Below are positions 1 through 7,076 of a stretch of 28,600 nucleotides of DNA, in pieces. How positions within the stretch are numbered: position 1 is the first letter of the stretch; each line of letters opens with the position of its first letter. Origin of the DNA: Bacteroidales bacterium UBA6408 (GTDB lineage: Bacteria > Bacteroidota > Bacteroidia > Bacteroidales > UBA932); NCBI GenBank assembly GCA_002439805.1, contig DJPQ01000020.1:19583-48182 (forward strand), in the 5' to 3' direction. A program made the position numbers and the translations under genes. The notes beneath the pieces are model-generated. The model was given only the letters and a program-made list of their open reading frames with translations, had not been told where the DNA came from and searched no databases.

Positions 1-128
1 TTTCTGCATTGCTCAATTTTTCTACATTAAGGATGGATTGCAAGGCTTGCGAGGAGTTAAAACCGCAGCAACCTGATGGTTGTGAGGATTTTGACGACGA
101 AGCGTAACGCAGCAAGCCGCCTCAGCCT
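1..128. other. Structured gene-poor segment at the left edge, possible repeat element
   Basis: No convincing gene is visible. The stretch holds nested inverted repeats: GGCTTGC at 44-50 pairs with GCAAGCC at 112-118, CAACC at 69-73 pairs with GGTTG at 78-82 around a TGAT loop, and weaker pairing joins 56-62 with 89-95. Short frames run in from the left edge and stop at 77 and 108, so it could also carry the tail of an unseen reading frame. It lies just downstream of uxuA and might help end its transcript, but there is no U-run after a stem. A dispersed repeat or structured RNA is possible; this is inference. Confidence 0.3.
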
Positions 129-1283
129 TTAACTTCGGATGATGCCCTCCTGTAGCCCACGAAGTTCAGCCAGGCTGCGCATACGCCCGTAGCAGGAATA
201 TCCGGGATTTGACCTGCGGCCGAGGTCGTCGCACATCTGATGACCGTGGTCCGGACGCACCGGCAGGCTCACCCCGCGCCTCTGCTCGACCTCAAGCAGC
301 GCCTTCATCATCCCGTACATATCAACATCCCCCTCGAGCAGGTTCGCCTCGTAGAAGTTGCCCTCGGCGTCGCGCTTGGTCGTGCGCAGGTGCACGAAAC
401 CGACCCTGTCGCCGAACTCGCGCATCATCGCCACGCAGTCGTTGTCCGCCCGTACCCCGAACGAGCCGGTGCAGAGGCAGAGTCCGTTCGACTGATTCGG
501 CACGGCCGCAATCAGTTTCCTGAAGTCCTCGGCCGTGGAAAGAATGCGCGGCAGCCCGAGCAAAGAATAAGGCGGGTCGTCCGGATGAATCACCATCACG
601 GAACCGCACTCGTCAGCGACCGGGCAGACCTGCTGCAGGAAGAATATGAGGTTCTCGCGCAGCTGCTCCTCAGTCACCCCGTCGTAGCGGGAAAGCGCCT
701 GACGGAACTGCTCCAGCGTGAAACTCTCCTCGCTTCCCGGCAGCCCGGCAATCATATTTCTCGTAATCAGCTGAATCTCAGCCTCGTCCATCTTCTCGTA
801 ACGGGCCTTTGCCACCGCAATCTCCTCCGGCGACCACTCGTCGAACGCGGCCTTGCGCCCGAGAATGAAAAGGTCGAACGCCATGAACGCAGCCTTCTCG
901 AACCTCAGCGCACGAGAGCCGTCGGGCATAGGGAAACTGAGGTCGGTCCTCGTCCAGTCGATTACCGGCATGAAATTGTAGGTAATCACATGGATTCCGC
1001 ACTCCGCGAGGTTGCGTATGCTCTGCTTGTAATTCTCTATATATTTAAGATATTCCCCCTCGCGTGTCTTGATGTGCTCATGCACGGGCACGCTCTCGAC
1101 GACGCTCCATTTCAGCCCCGCCCCGGCGATGAGTTCCTGTCTCTTTCTGATTTCCCCGACGGTCCAGACTTCTCCGTTAGGGATGTGATGCAGGGCGTGG
1201 ACAATGTCGGTCACCCCGGCCTGCTTGATATAACTCAGACTCACGGGGTCGTTCGGCCCGTACCATCTCCAGCTTTCGGTCAT
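129..1283 (-). CDS. uxuA: Mannonate dehydratase (UxuA)
   Basis: Cytoplasmic enzyme that dehydrates D-mannonate to 2-keto-3-deoxygluconate in the glucuronate branch of hexuronate catabolism. The N-terminus (WRWYGPNDPVSL, then ALHHIPNGEVW) matches the UxuA family closely. The expected metal ligands appear in order: His in IHPDDPP (about residue 233), Cys in CLCTGS (about 271), His in VHLRT (about 298) and Asp in RPDHGH (about 345). The 384-residue length is normal for the family. A start at 1292 adds three residues (MIR); I prefer 1283 because MTESWRWYGPND aligns with known UxuA N-termini. It is divergent from the LacI-type regulator and has a -7 box at 1370-1377 with an operator dyad just upstream. 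Family assignment is very secure. Confidence 0.96.
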   Translation of the reverse strand: MTESWRWYGPNDPVSLSYIKQAGVTDIVHALHHIPNGEVWTVGEIRKRQELIAGAGLKWSVVESVPVHEHIKTREGEYLKYIENYKQSIRNLAECGIHVITYNFMPVIDWTRTDLSFPMPDGSRALRFEKAAFMAFDLFILGRKAAFDEWSPEEIAVAKARYEKMDEAEIQLITRNMIAGLPGSEESFTLEQFRQALSRYDGVTEEQLRENLIFFLQQVCPVADECGSVMVIHPDDPPYSLLGLPRILSTAEDFRKLIAAVPNQSNGLCLCTGSFGVRADNDCVAMMREFGDRVGFVHLRTTKRDAEGNFYEANLLEGDVDMYGMMKALLEVEQRRGVSLPVRPDHGHQMCDDLGRRSNPGYSCYGRMRSLAELRGLQEGIIRS

Positions 1284-1369
1284 TCGAATCATAATGTATC
1301 CTGTTTATATTATATGGTAAAACATTCTCCAATCCGGCAAAATATCACCTGCAAGGGAAATATCGTCCG

Positions 1370-1377
1370 CAAATTTA
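1370..1377 (-). promoter_or_regulatory. Predicted -7 box of uxuA promoter
   Basis: The minus strand reads TAAATTTG, a perfect TAnnTTTG Bacteroidetes -7 element, about 80 nt before the uxuA start. No TTTG is seen at the expected -33 position; the operator dyad at 1393-1414 occupies it. Confidence 0.6.
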
Positions 1378-1392
1378 ACAATGTTTTTCGAT

Positions 1393-1414
1393 TTTCCGTG
1401 CACGAACACGGAAA
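1393..1414. promoter_or_regulatory. LacI-family operator dyad, uxuA/lacI intergenic
   Basis: An inverted repeat with 8-nt perfect arms (TTTCCGTG / CACGGAAA) flanks CACGAA, with a central CpG at 1403/1404. The same core recurs at 5086-5115, 22964-22993 and 28321-28344. Its centre lies 26.5 nt upstream of the uxuA -7 box, so it covers the -33 region. The likely binder is the adjacent LacI-family protein; that link is inferred. Confidence 0.75.
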
Positions 1415-1494
1415 CATTTCATGCATTTTCCGAGGTATTTTCGGCATATTTCATACACTTTTCCAAGAATTGCCGAAACACCGCGATAATTTGT

Positions 1495-1502
1495 TACATT
1501 TG
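1495..1502 (+). promoter_or_regulatory. Predicted -7 box of the lacI-type regulator gene
   Basis: TACATTTG fits TAnnTTTG and would start transcription near 1508, giving a leader of roughly 42 nt before the ATG at 1550. No clear -33 TTTG is seen at the usual spacing. Confidence 0.45.
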
Positions 1503-1504
1503 CA

Positions 1505-1523
1505 TAAGTTCTTGCGGAACTTA
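1505..1523 (+). promoter_or_regulatory. Stem-loop or dyad at the start of the lacI leader
   Basis: TAAGTTC and GAACTTA are perfect 7-nt inverted arms around TTGCG, placed right at the predicted transcript start. It could be a 5' stabilising hairpin or a second protein site. Its sequence is unrelated to the CCGTG operator. Confidence 0.3.
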
Positions 1524-1549
1524 CAAGAAAATGCAGAAAATATAGAAAT

Positions 1550-2611
1550 ATGAAAAACTCCATAGTTACAATCAGCGACGTGGCGAAGGCTGCGGGAGTC
1601 ACGAACGGGACTGTCGATCGAGTGCTGCACGAGAGGGGCGAGGTGTCGAAAAAGACGAGGGAGAAGGTGCTAAGGGTCATTGAGGAACTCGGTTACCAGC
1701 CGAATGTCTATGCGTCGATGCTGGCGAAGAACAAGTCGCACAGGATTGCCGTCCTGCTTCCGAAATATAAGGAGGGGGAATTCTGGGAACTCGCGCACAT
1801 AGGCGTCGAGAAGGCGAGGGAATATGCCGGACGCTTTTCCGTGAATGCCGTGGAGTGCCTGTATGACCAGTACGACGTCGATTCGTTCATCGCCGAGTGC
1901 CGCAGGGTCATGGAGGAGGGATATTCCGGAGCGATAATAGCCCCGATGTTCCTCGACGCCACGCGCACCGTGGCCGTGGAGATGGAGGCCGCCGACATAC
2001 CTTATGTCATATTGAACACGAGCGTGAGCGGGGTCTATGGGCACCTCGCCTATTTCGGACAGCCGATTTATGACAGCGGGGCGTTCTGTGCGGACATGCT
2101 CATGTCGGGCTCAGCGGAAGAGAGCCGGGGCGCCGTCCACCTCGTGAGAATCGAGCGTGACGTCAAGGGACTCTCCGACCCGTCTCAGGAACGCCGCCGG
2201 GGATTCATGGACTATCTCACCGCGCACTTCCCGGAGACGGAGGTTCGGAACGTCGTCATAAACCCGAACAATCCCGACGAGGCCCACAAGGCGATGGACG
2301 ACGCGTTCGCCGAAGTCACCGGATGCCCGAACGTCGTGACCCTCAACTCCCGCATCTACCTCGTCGCCGACTATCTGCGCGAACGGGGTCTCAAGGGATG
2401 GAACGTCATCGGCTACGACATTCTCGAAAGGAACATGACCGCCCTGAAGGACGGCTATGTGAAGTATCTCATCGCCCAGCACTCCGACCGCGACGCCCAG
2501 GAGGCCGTCACCGTCCTCACCGATTTCCTCGTCCTCGGCAAACGCCCCGACCACCCCGACAACTTCAGCTCCATCGACCTCCTCTCCCGCTACAACTGCC
2601 GGTTCTATTAG
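1550..2611 (+). CDS. LacI-family transcriptional regulator, probable hexuronate/PUL regulator
   Basis: DNA-binding regulator of 353 residues, the usual LacI size. Residues 5-55 form the helix-turn-helix (TISDVAKAAGVTNGTVDRVL), followed by a hinge (YQPNVYASMLAKN) and a periplasmic-binding-like effector domain to the C-terminus (first strand HRIAVLLP). The recognition helix has TVDRVL instead of the common TVSRVL. The gene is divergent from uxuA, and four dyads with the central CpG typical of LacI operators lie at promoters of the hexuronate and PUL genes here. I infer that it senses a hexuronate or an intermediate such as 2-keto-3-deoxygluconate; the effector cannot be read from sequence. A different LacI member encoded outside the window could also use these sites. 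Confidence 0.92.
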   Translation: MKNSIVTISDVAKAAGVTNGTVDRVLHERGEVSKKTREKVLRVIEELGYQPNVYASMLAKNKSHRIAVLLPKYKEGEFWELAHIGVEKAREYAGRFSVNAVECLYDQYDVDSFIAECRRVMEEGYSGAIIAPMFLDATRTVAVEMEAADIPYVILNTSVSGVYGHLAYFGQPIYDSGAFCADMLMSGSAEESRGAVHLVRIERDVKGLSDPSQERRRGFMDYLTAHFPETEVRNVVINPNNPDEAHKAMDDAFAEVTGCPNVVTLNSRIYLVADYLRERGLKGWNVIGYDILERNMTALKDGYVKYLIAQHSDRDAQEAVTVLTDFLVLGKRPDHPDNFSSIDLLSRYNCRFY

Positions 2612-2618
2612 CGGGGTT

Positions 2619-2666
2619 ATTCTGTACTCAGAACAGAATTACGGCATTTTTGTTCTGTCGACAGAA
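2619..2666. terminator. Two inverted repeats between convergent genes (possible bidirectional terminator)
   Basis: ATTCTGT (2619-2625) pairs with ACAGAAT (2633-2639), and a 14-bp perfect palindrome TTCTGTCGACAGAA lies at 2653-2666. CAGAACA (2630-2636) can alternatively pair with TGTTCTG (2651-2657). The location between the regulator (+) and exuT (-) stop codons suits termination. The stems are AT-rich and the U-runs imperfect. A repeated protein site with TTCTGT half-sites is the alternative. Confidence 0.4.
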
Positions 2667-2678
2667 TATTTCGACGGG

Positions 2679-4208
2679 CTACTCGACCTCAACGACCTTG
2701 TAGCGAGGGACGAAGGCCTTCATGAGGAACCAGCCGATGAGGTAGGCGAAGGCGCAGACGCAAAAGACTATGAAGTAGCCGGCGCTCTTGCCCTCGAAGC
2801 CGAGGAACTGGAGGCCGACCTTGTCCGACCAGACGAAGAGTTCGCCGGCGGACTTCTGCATAATCATGGAACTTATGCCGCCCGCCATGCCGCCGATGCC
2901 GGTGACTGTGGCGACTGCGGATTTAGGAAACATGTCGCTGACAGTCGTATAGACATTCGCGGACCAGGACTGGTGCGCGGCGCAGCCGATGCCGATGAGG
3001 ATTGTCGGGAACCACGGGGATATGGTGCCGAGGGGCTGCGCGAGGAGGACGCATATCGGGAATATCGCGAAAATCAGCATGGCCTTCATGCGCGCCGCGT
3101 AAGGGTCGAACTGACCGCCCCTGCTCATCGCCTTGTTAATGAAGATGGTCGGGAGCTTGCCGCCGACGATGGAGAGCATCGTGATGGCGTAAAGGGTGAA
3201 AATCAGAGCCATGCCGAGAGGTTCGGTGGTCTTGATGCCGAACTGAGTGTTGAGGTAGGACGGGGTCCAGAAGAGGAAGAACCACCACACGCCGTCGGCC
3301 ATGAAGCGTCCGGAGATGACCGCCCAGGTCTGACGGTACTTCAGCGCCTGCCAGATGGAGATTTTCTTCGCGGAATCCTGCTGCACCGGCTTTTCCATTT
3401 CCACGACGGATTCGATTTTCTCGGTGACGACGTCTCCCGAGGTCGCCTCCACGACGGTATCGACCACAGCCACAGGTTCTGTTTCAATGAACTTGTCCTG
3501 CTCGATGTACCCAAGCTCGGCGGCATTCACGAACTTCGACTTCTCCGGCTTTTCATAGACGAAGACCCATATCCCCATCCAGATGAAGCCCAGGACTCCG
3601 ATGATGATGAAGGCCATCTCCCAGCCGCAGGCCTTCGCGAGCAGAGGAATCGTCAGCGGGGCTATGAGGGCGCCGATGGACGCGCCGGCATTGAAGATTG
3701 AAGTAGCGAACGCCCTGTCCTTCTTAGGGAAATACTCCGCCGTGGTCTTGATTGCCGCAGGGAAATTGCCGGCCTCACCGAGCGCGAGCACGCTGCGGGC
3801 CACAAGGAAGCAGTACATGCTCACGGTCGAAATCAGCACCGCCGCGTCTCCCGTAGCCTGCACGAGTTCCGCCGCGCTGTGCAGCCCCACGACGCTCTCC
3901 GTGACCACGCCGCAGAGGGCATGGAGGCACGCGCCGGCGGACCACACGCCTATTGCCCAGAGGTAGCCCTTCTTCGTGCCCATCCAGTCGATGAATCGTC
4001 CGGCGAAGAGCATACACAGGGCATATACAATTGAAAATATGGACGTTATCGTCCCGTAGTGGGATTCATCCCAATGGAACTCCGGCTTTATGAACTCGTC
4101 CCATGTGAGGGAGAGCACCTGACGGTCGAGGTAGTTGACGGTGGTCGCGAGAAAGAGCATCGCGCAGATTATCCACCGGAAGTTGGTCATTTTGTCCTTG
4201 TTGGCCAT
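2679..4208 (-). CDS. exuT: Hexuronate MFS transporter, ExuT-like
   Basis: Inner-membrane major facilitator of 509 residues, probably importing D-glucuronate and/or D-galacturonate by cation symport (anion:cation symporter type). Recognition features are the first helix ending NYLDRQVLSL, the FAGRFIDWMGTKKGYL loop, and the strongly conserved segment GEAGNFPAAIKTTAEYFP followed by KKDRAFATSIFNAGASIGA. About 12 hydrophobic segments can be counted. The central cytoplasmic loop (roughly residues 215-290) is long, acidic and Val/Glu-rich, which is longer than in a typical ExuT. The gene lies 110 nt after eda on the same strand, with a terminator-like hairpin between. Sugar specificity rests on family and context. 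Confidence 0.9.
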   Translation of the reverse strand: MANKDKMTNFRWIICAMLFLATTVNYLDRQVLSLTWDEFIKPEFHWDESHYGTITSIFSIVYALCMLFAGRFIDWMGTKKGYLWAIGVWSAGACLHALCGVVTESVVGLHSAAELVQATGDAAVLISTVSMYCFLVARSVLALGEAGNFPAAIKTTAEYFPKKDRAFATSIFNAGASIGALIAPLTIPLLAKACGWEMAFIIIGVLGFIWMGIWVFVYEKPEKSKFVNAAELGYIEQDKFIETEPVAVVDTVVEATSGDVVTEKIESVVEMEKPVQQDSAKKISIWQALKYRQTWAVISGRFMADGVWWFFLFWTPSYLNTQFGIKTTEPLGMALIFTLYAITMLSIVGGKLPTIFINKAMSRGGQFDPYAARMKAMLIFAIFPICVLLAQPLGTISPWFPTILIGIGCAAHQSWSANVYTTVSDMFPKSAVATVTGIGGMAGGISSMIMQKSAGELFVWSDKVGLQFLGFEGKSAGYFIVFCVCAFAYLIGWFLMKAFVPRYKVVEVE

Positions 4209-4273
4209 TATGTTCTGTGTTATGAAACCTTAAAAAACGACCTGCGTCATCTTTTTCATGTCTCTATGTTTGT

Positions 4274-4314
4274 AAAAAAGACGTGGCACATGGCGCTTCT
4301 TGTCCCGTGCCACG
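4274..4314 (-). terminator. Intrinsic terminator between eda and exuT
   Basis: Read on the minus strand, CGTGGCAC (4307-4314) pairs perfectly with GTGCCACG (4282-4289) over a 17-nt loop. The stem is followed by TCTTTTTT (down to 4274). It begins only 4 nt after the eda stop codon. The strength looks moderate because the loop is long. No -7 box is visible for exuT in the gap, so exuT probably depends on read-through. Confidence 0.6.
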
Positions 4315-4318
4315 ATTA

Positions 4319-4987
4319 CTACTGACGAACGTCAGCGATGATTTTCAGAGAGTCGCGGCAAAGCTCGGTCACGGCGGCCCAGTCGCCTGCCTTGATGACA
4401 TCCTTAGGGAAGAGGTTGCTGCCCATGCCCACGCAGGACGCTCCGGCCTTGAACCACGCCTTGAGGTTCTCCGCCTCGGGCTTCACGCCGCCTGTCACGA
4501 GAATCTGAGTCCACGGCATAGGAGCCTTCACGCCCTTCACGAAAGCAGGGCCGAGAACATCACCGGGGAAGGCCTTGCAGATGTCGCAGCCCGCCTCCTG
4601 AGCCATTCCGATTTCGGTCGCCGAACCGCATCCGGGGATGTAAGGGACGCAGCGGCGGTTGCAGACCGGTGCGACTGCCGGGTTGAAGAGCGGTCCCACG
4701 ATAAAGTTTGCGCCTTCCTGAATGTAGAGCGCCGCCGTCGGGGCGTCAATAACGGAACCGGCTCCGAGAATCATTCCCGGAAGCTCCGCATTTGCGTATT
4801 TCACCAGTTCAGAGAACACCTCGTGGGCGAAGTCGCCCCTGTTCGTGAACTCGAACACGCGGATGCCTCCGTCATAGCACGCCTTGAGAACCTTCTTTGA
4901 AGTCTCCGCGCACGGATTGTAGAACACAGGCACCAGCCCTGTCGAAACCGCGGCCGAGATTACCTGAATCTTATTGTATTTTGCCAT
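4319..4987 (-). CDS. eda: KDPG/KHG aldolase (Eda)
   Basis: Cytoplasmic class I aldolase that splits 2-keto-3-deoxy-6-phosphogluconate into pyruvate and glyceraldehyde-3-phosphate, the last step of the pathway here. The 222-residue length fits the family. Visible motifs are the catalytic Glu in VFEFTNRG (Glu46), the GAGSVI strand (74-79), the loop NRRCVPYIPGC, and the Schiff-base Lys in CKAFPGD (Lys138). The phosphate-binding end is ILVTGGVKPE. It is the first gene of a predicted eda-exuT unit with a -7 box at 5067-5074 and an operator at 5086-5115. It supplies the step after KdgK, which is encoded at the other end of the window under the same operator type. Confidence 0.94.
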   Translation of the reverse strand: MAKYNKIQVISAAVSTGLVPVFYNPCAETSKKVLKACYDGGIRVFEFTNRGDFAHEVFSELVKYANAELPGMILGAGSVIDAPTAALYIQEGANFIVGPLFNPAVAPVCNRRCVPYIPGCGSATEIGMAQEAGCDICKAFPGDVLGPAFVKGVKAPMPWTQILVTGGVKPEAENLKAWFKAGASCVGMGSNLFPKDVIKAGDWAAVTELCRDSLKIIADVRQ

Positions 4988-5066
4988 ATCATTATAATTT
5001 ATATAGAATCAACAATTTGCCGAAACGGCGGGTATGTCCGTCAATAACACGAGACACTACGACCTG

Positions 5067-5074
5067 CAAAAGTA
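5067..5074 (-). promoter_or_regulatory. Predicted -7 box of the eda-exuT promoter
   Basis: The minus strand reads TACTTTTG, matching TAnnTTTG, about 80 nt upstream of the eda ATG. No -33 TTTG is visible; that position lies in the operator at 5086-5115. Confidence 0.6.
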
Positions 5075-5085
5075 ATAAATAAAAC

Positions 5086-5115
5086 AATATCTCCGTGCAC
5101 GTACACGGAGATATT
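5086..5115. promoter_or_regulatory. LacI-family operator dyad upstream of eda
   Basis: A 30-bp inverted repeat with 12-nt perfect arms (AATATCTCCGTG on the left) flanks CACGTA, with the central CpG at 5100/5101. The centre is 26.5 nt from the eda -7 box, the same distance as at uxuA and kdgK. Confidence 0.78.
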
Positions 5116-5153
5116 TTCAAAAATTGCAGAAACCCATTACATCCATCTGCCTG

Positions 5154-5180
5154 AAAAACGATGAGCCGGGAGGCCGGACG
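5154..5180 (-). terminator. Weak terminator-like hairpin after the GH2 gene
   Basis: On the minus strand a short GC-rich stem (CCGG/CCGG, positions 5174-5177 and 5166-5169) is followed after several bases by TTTTT (5158-5154). The stem is only 4 bp, so support is weak. The position suits the end of the long PUL operon. Confidence 0.28.
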
Positions 5181-5183
5181 ACA

Positions 5184-7046
5184 TTATTCCGCGGCTTTGT
5201 GGCCATACCACTCCTGCATAACATAGAACGCCTTCTTCTTCCCGCCCTGGTCGGACACGAGCCCCTTGCGGTTGAAGTCGTCCTGAATATCGACCATTTG
5301 CCGGCGCGGGGAGCGGAAGTCCTTGAGAACCCAAGGCGTGGTGCCGGCAAGACCCGGCATGCGGTCCAGCATATTCACGCTGCGGCGGTACATATCCTCC
5401 ATATACTCTTCAGTAAACCGCTCGTGCACATCACCGTGACGGCCATATACCGCGCCGCCTCCGAACTCGGAGATGAACACCGGCTTCTTTATGTCAAACG
5501 TCCAGTTCACGCGGTCACATTTCTCCGACGTGCCGTCATACCAACCGACATACTGATTGAAACTTATCAGGTCCACCAGAGAGGCAAGGTCGTCCTTGAC
5601 TGTCAGCAGGTCTTTCGCCAAGTATGATTTCTCCATGGCGGCGCTCACAAGCCTCGTCGAATCCATCTCGCGTGCCTTTGCAATCAGAGAACCGAGGAAC
5701 TTCAGGCGCGCATCCCCGTGAGGAGTCTCGTTGGCTACGGACCATATCACCACACAGGCGCGGTTCTTGTCGCGGGTAATCATATCGACAAGCTGTGCCT
5801 CGGCATTGGCGTATGTCTCAGGATTCTCCCACTGGATTGTCCAATAGACCGGAATCTCCGACCACACCATAAGCCCCATCTCCTCGGCAGCGCGGACCAT
5901 GGCCTCGTTGTGCGGATAATGGGCAAGCCGCACGAAGTTGCAGCCCATCTCCTTTGCCCAGCCCAGAAGTATGCGGGCCTGCTCTTCCGAATATGCCCTG
6001 CCGCTCTTTCCGTACGGAGCCTCCTCGTGTATGGACACGCCCCGGCAGAAGACCTTCTTGCCGTTCAGAAGTATGTCTGTGCCGCGTGTGGATATGGTTC
6101 TGAACCCGATTCTGTCCCTGACAGAGTCGGTCTCCGCCCTGAAGGTGACGTCATACAGCTTGGGATTTTCCGGAGACCACAGCTCCGGCGCGAACTTGAA
6201 GGAGAAGGAGGCATAGCCGTTCGAGTCGGTGCGAACCTTCCTGCTCACCTTGAGTTCCGGAATCTCTATCACGACATCCTGCTCGACCTTCTCCCCGTCC
6301 AGCTGAACCCAGCCGGAGGCTTCTTTGAAGGAGCCGCCGGACAGGCCGAGGCTATAGTCACGGATGAATGTCATCGGAGTCTCGACAATCATCACGCTGC
6401 GCGTCAGCCCACCATAGTTCCACCAGTCGGAATTGATGGTAGGCACGCCCTCGGGCAACCTCTTGTTATCCACCTTGACCACAAGAGAGTTCTCCCCGTC
6501 AAGCAGTTTGCCCGTGACCTCGAAATTGAACGGGGTGAAGCCTCCGACATGACGGCCGAGTTTCTTGCCGTTCAGTCCCACGATTGCCTCGTAGTTGGCC
6601 GCGCCGAAATAGAGAAACGTTCTCCTGCCCTCTTTCGGAGAATACCGGAAACGGTTTCTGTACCAGACAGTTCCCTCGTAATAGTAGAGTTCGTCGCGCT
6701 GGGTATTCCAGTCCCCGGGAACGAGCAGGGTGCGGTCTGTGTTGAAATTGTACTCGTACAGTTTCGTCCTGTCCGCGTTGAAGTCCTTGTCGGCGAAATA
6801 GGAACTCTCGTCTTTCAACGGCATTCTGCGATAGTCGTAATAGCCATTTTCGTAAGGGTCAACTATCGTCTTCCAGAGCCCGTCCAGAGAATATGTGGAA
6901 CGTGACTGAACATTTACTATCTGGGGTGCGACGCCCACAGAGGGCTCCGATGCGCGGGCCGGCTCCGACGAGACGAGCAGTGCGGAGACTGAGGCCACAA
7001 GCGCGGCAGCCGAGACTGCGCCGATGAAGGGATTATGATTCTTCAT
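5184..7046 (-). CDS. GH2 beta-glucuronidase, compact
   Basis: Retaining glycosidase of 620 residues with an N-terminal signal peptide (about residues 1-32, no clear lipobox), so probably periplasmic. It has the GH2 order: sugar-binding jelly roll (about 45-220), Ig-like domain (about 225-318) and TIM barrel (about 320-620). The acid/base is Glu440 in VIWSVANE and the nucleophile Glu527 in FISEFGG. NRK at 592-594 matches the N-x-K motif that recognises the uronate carboxylate in beta-glucuronidases, which argues against beta-galactosidase or beta-mannosidase. There is no extra C-terminal binding domain. It is the last gene of the PUL operon, 30 nt after the upstream lipoprotein gene. It would release glucuronate for the catabolic genes next door. 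The polymer substrate is unknown. Confidence 0.92.
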   Translation of the reverse strand: MKNHNPFIGAVSAAALVASVSALLVSSEPARASEPSVGVAPQIVNVQSRSTYSLDGLWKTIVDPYENGYYDYRRMPLKDESSYFADKDFNADRTKLYEYNFNTDRTLLVPGDWNTQRDELYYYEGTVWYRNRFRYSPKEGRRTFLYFGAANYEAIVGLNGKKLGRHVGGFTPFNFEVTGKLLDGENSLVVKVDNKRLPEGVPTINSDWWNYGGLTRSVMIVETPMTFIRDYSLGLSGGSFKEASGWVQLDGEKVEQDVVIEIPELKVSRKVRTDSNGYASFSFKFAPELWSPENPKLYDVTFRAETDSVRDRIGFRTISTRGTDILLNGKKVFCRGVSIHEEAPYGKSGRAYSEEQARILLGWAKEMGCNFVRLAHYPHNEAMVRAAEEMGLMVWSEIPVYWTIQWENPETYANAEAQLVDMITRDKNRACVVIWSVANETPHGDARLKFLGSLIAKAREMDSTRLVSAAMEKSYLAKDLLTVKDDLASLVDLISFNQYVGWYDGTSEKCDRVNWTFDIKKPVFISEFGGGAVYGRHGDVHERFTEEYMEDMYRRSVNMLDRMPGLAGTTPWVLKDFRSPRRQMVDIQDDFNRKGLVSDQGGKKKAFYVMQEWYGHKAAE

Positions 7047-7076
7047 ATCAAATATTTACGGGTTATAATAAGTCGT

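Noticed and set aside
361..400. GTGCACGAAAC match to part of the operator inside uxuA
   Set aside because: It lacks the second CACGGA arm and lies in coding sequence conserved for the protein; probably chance.
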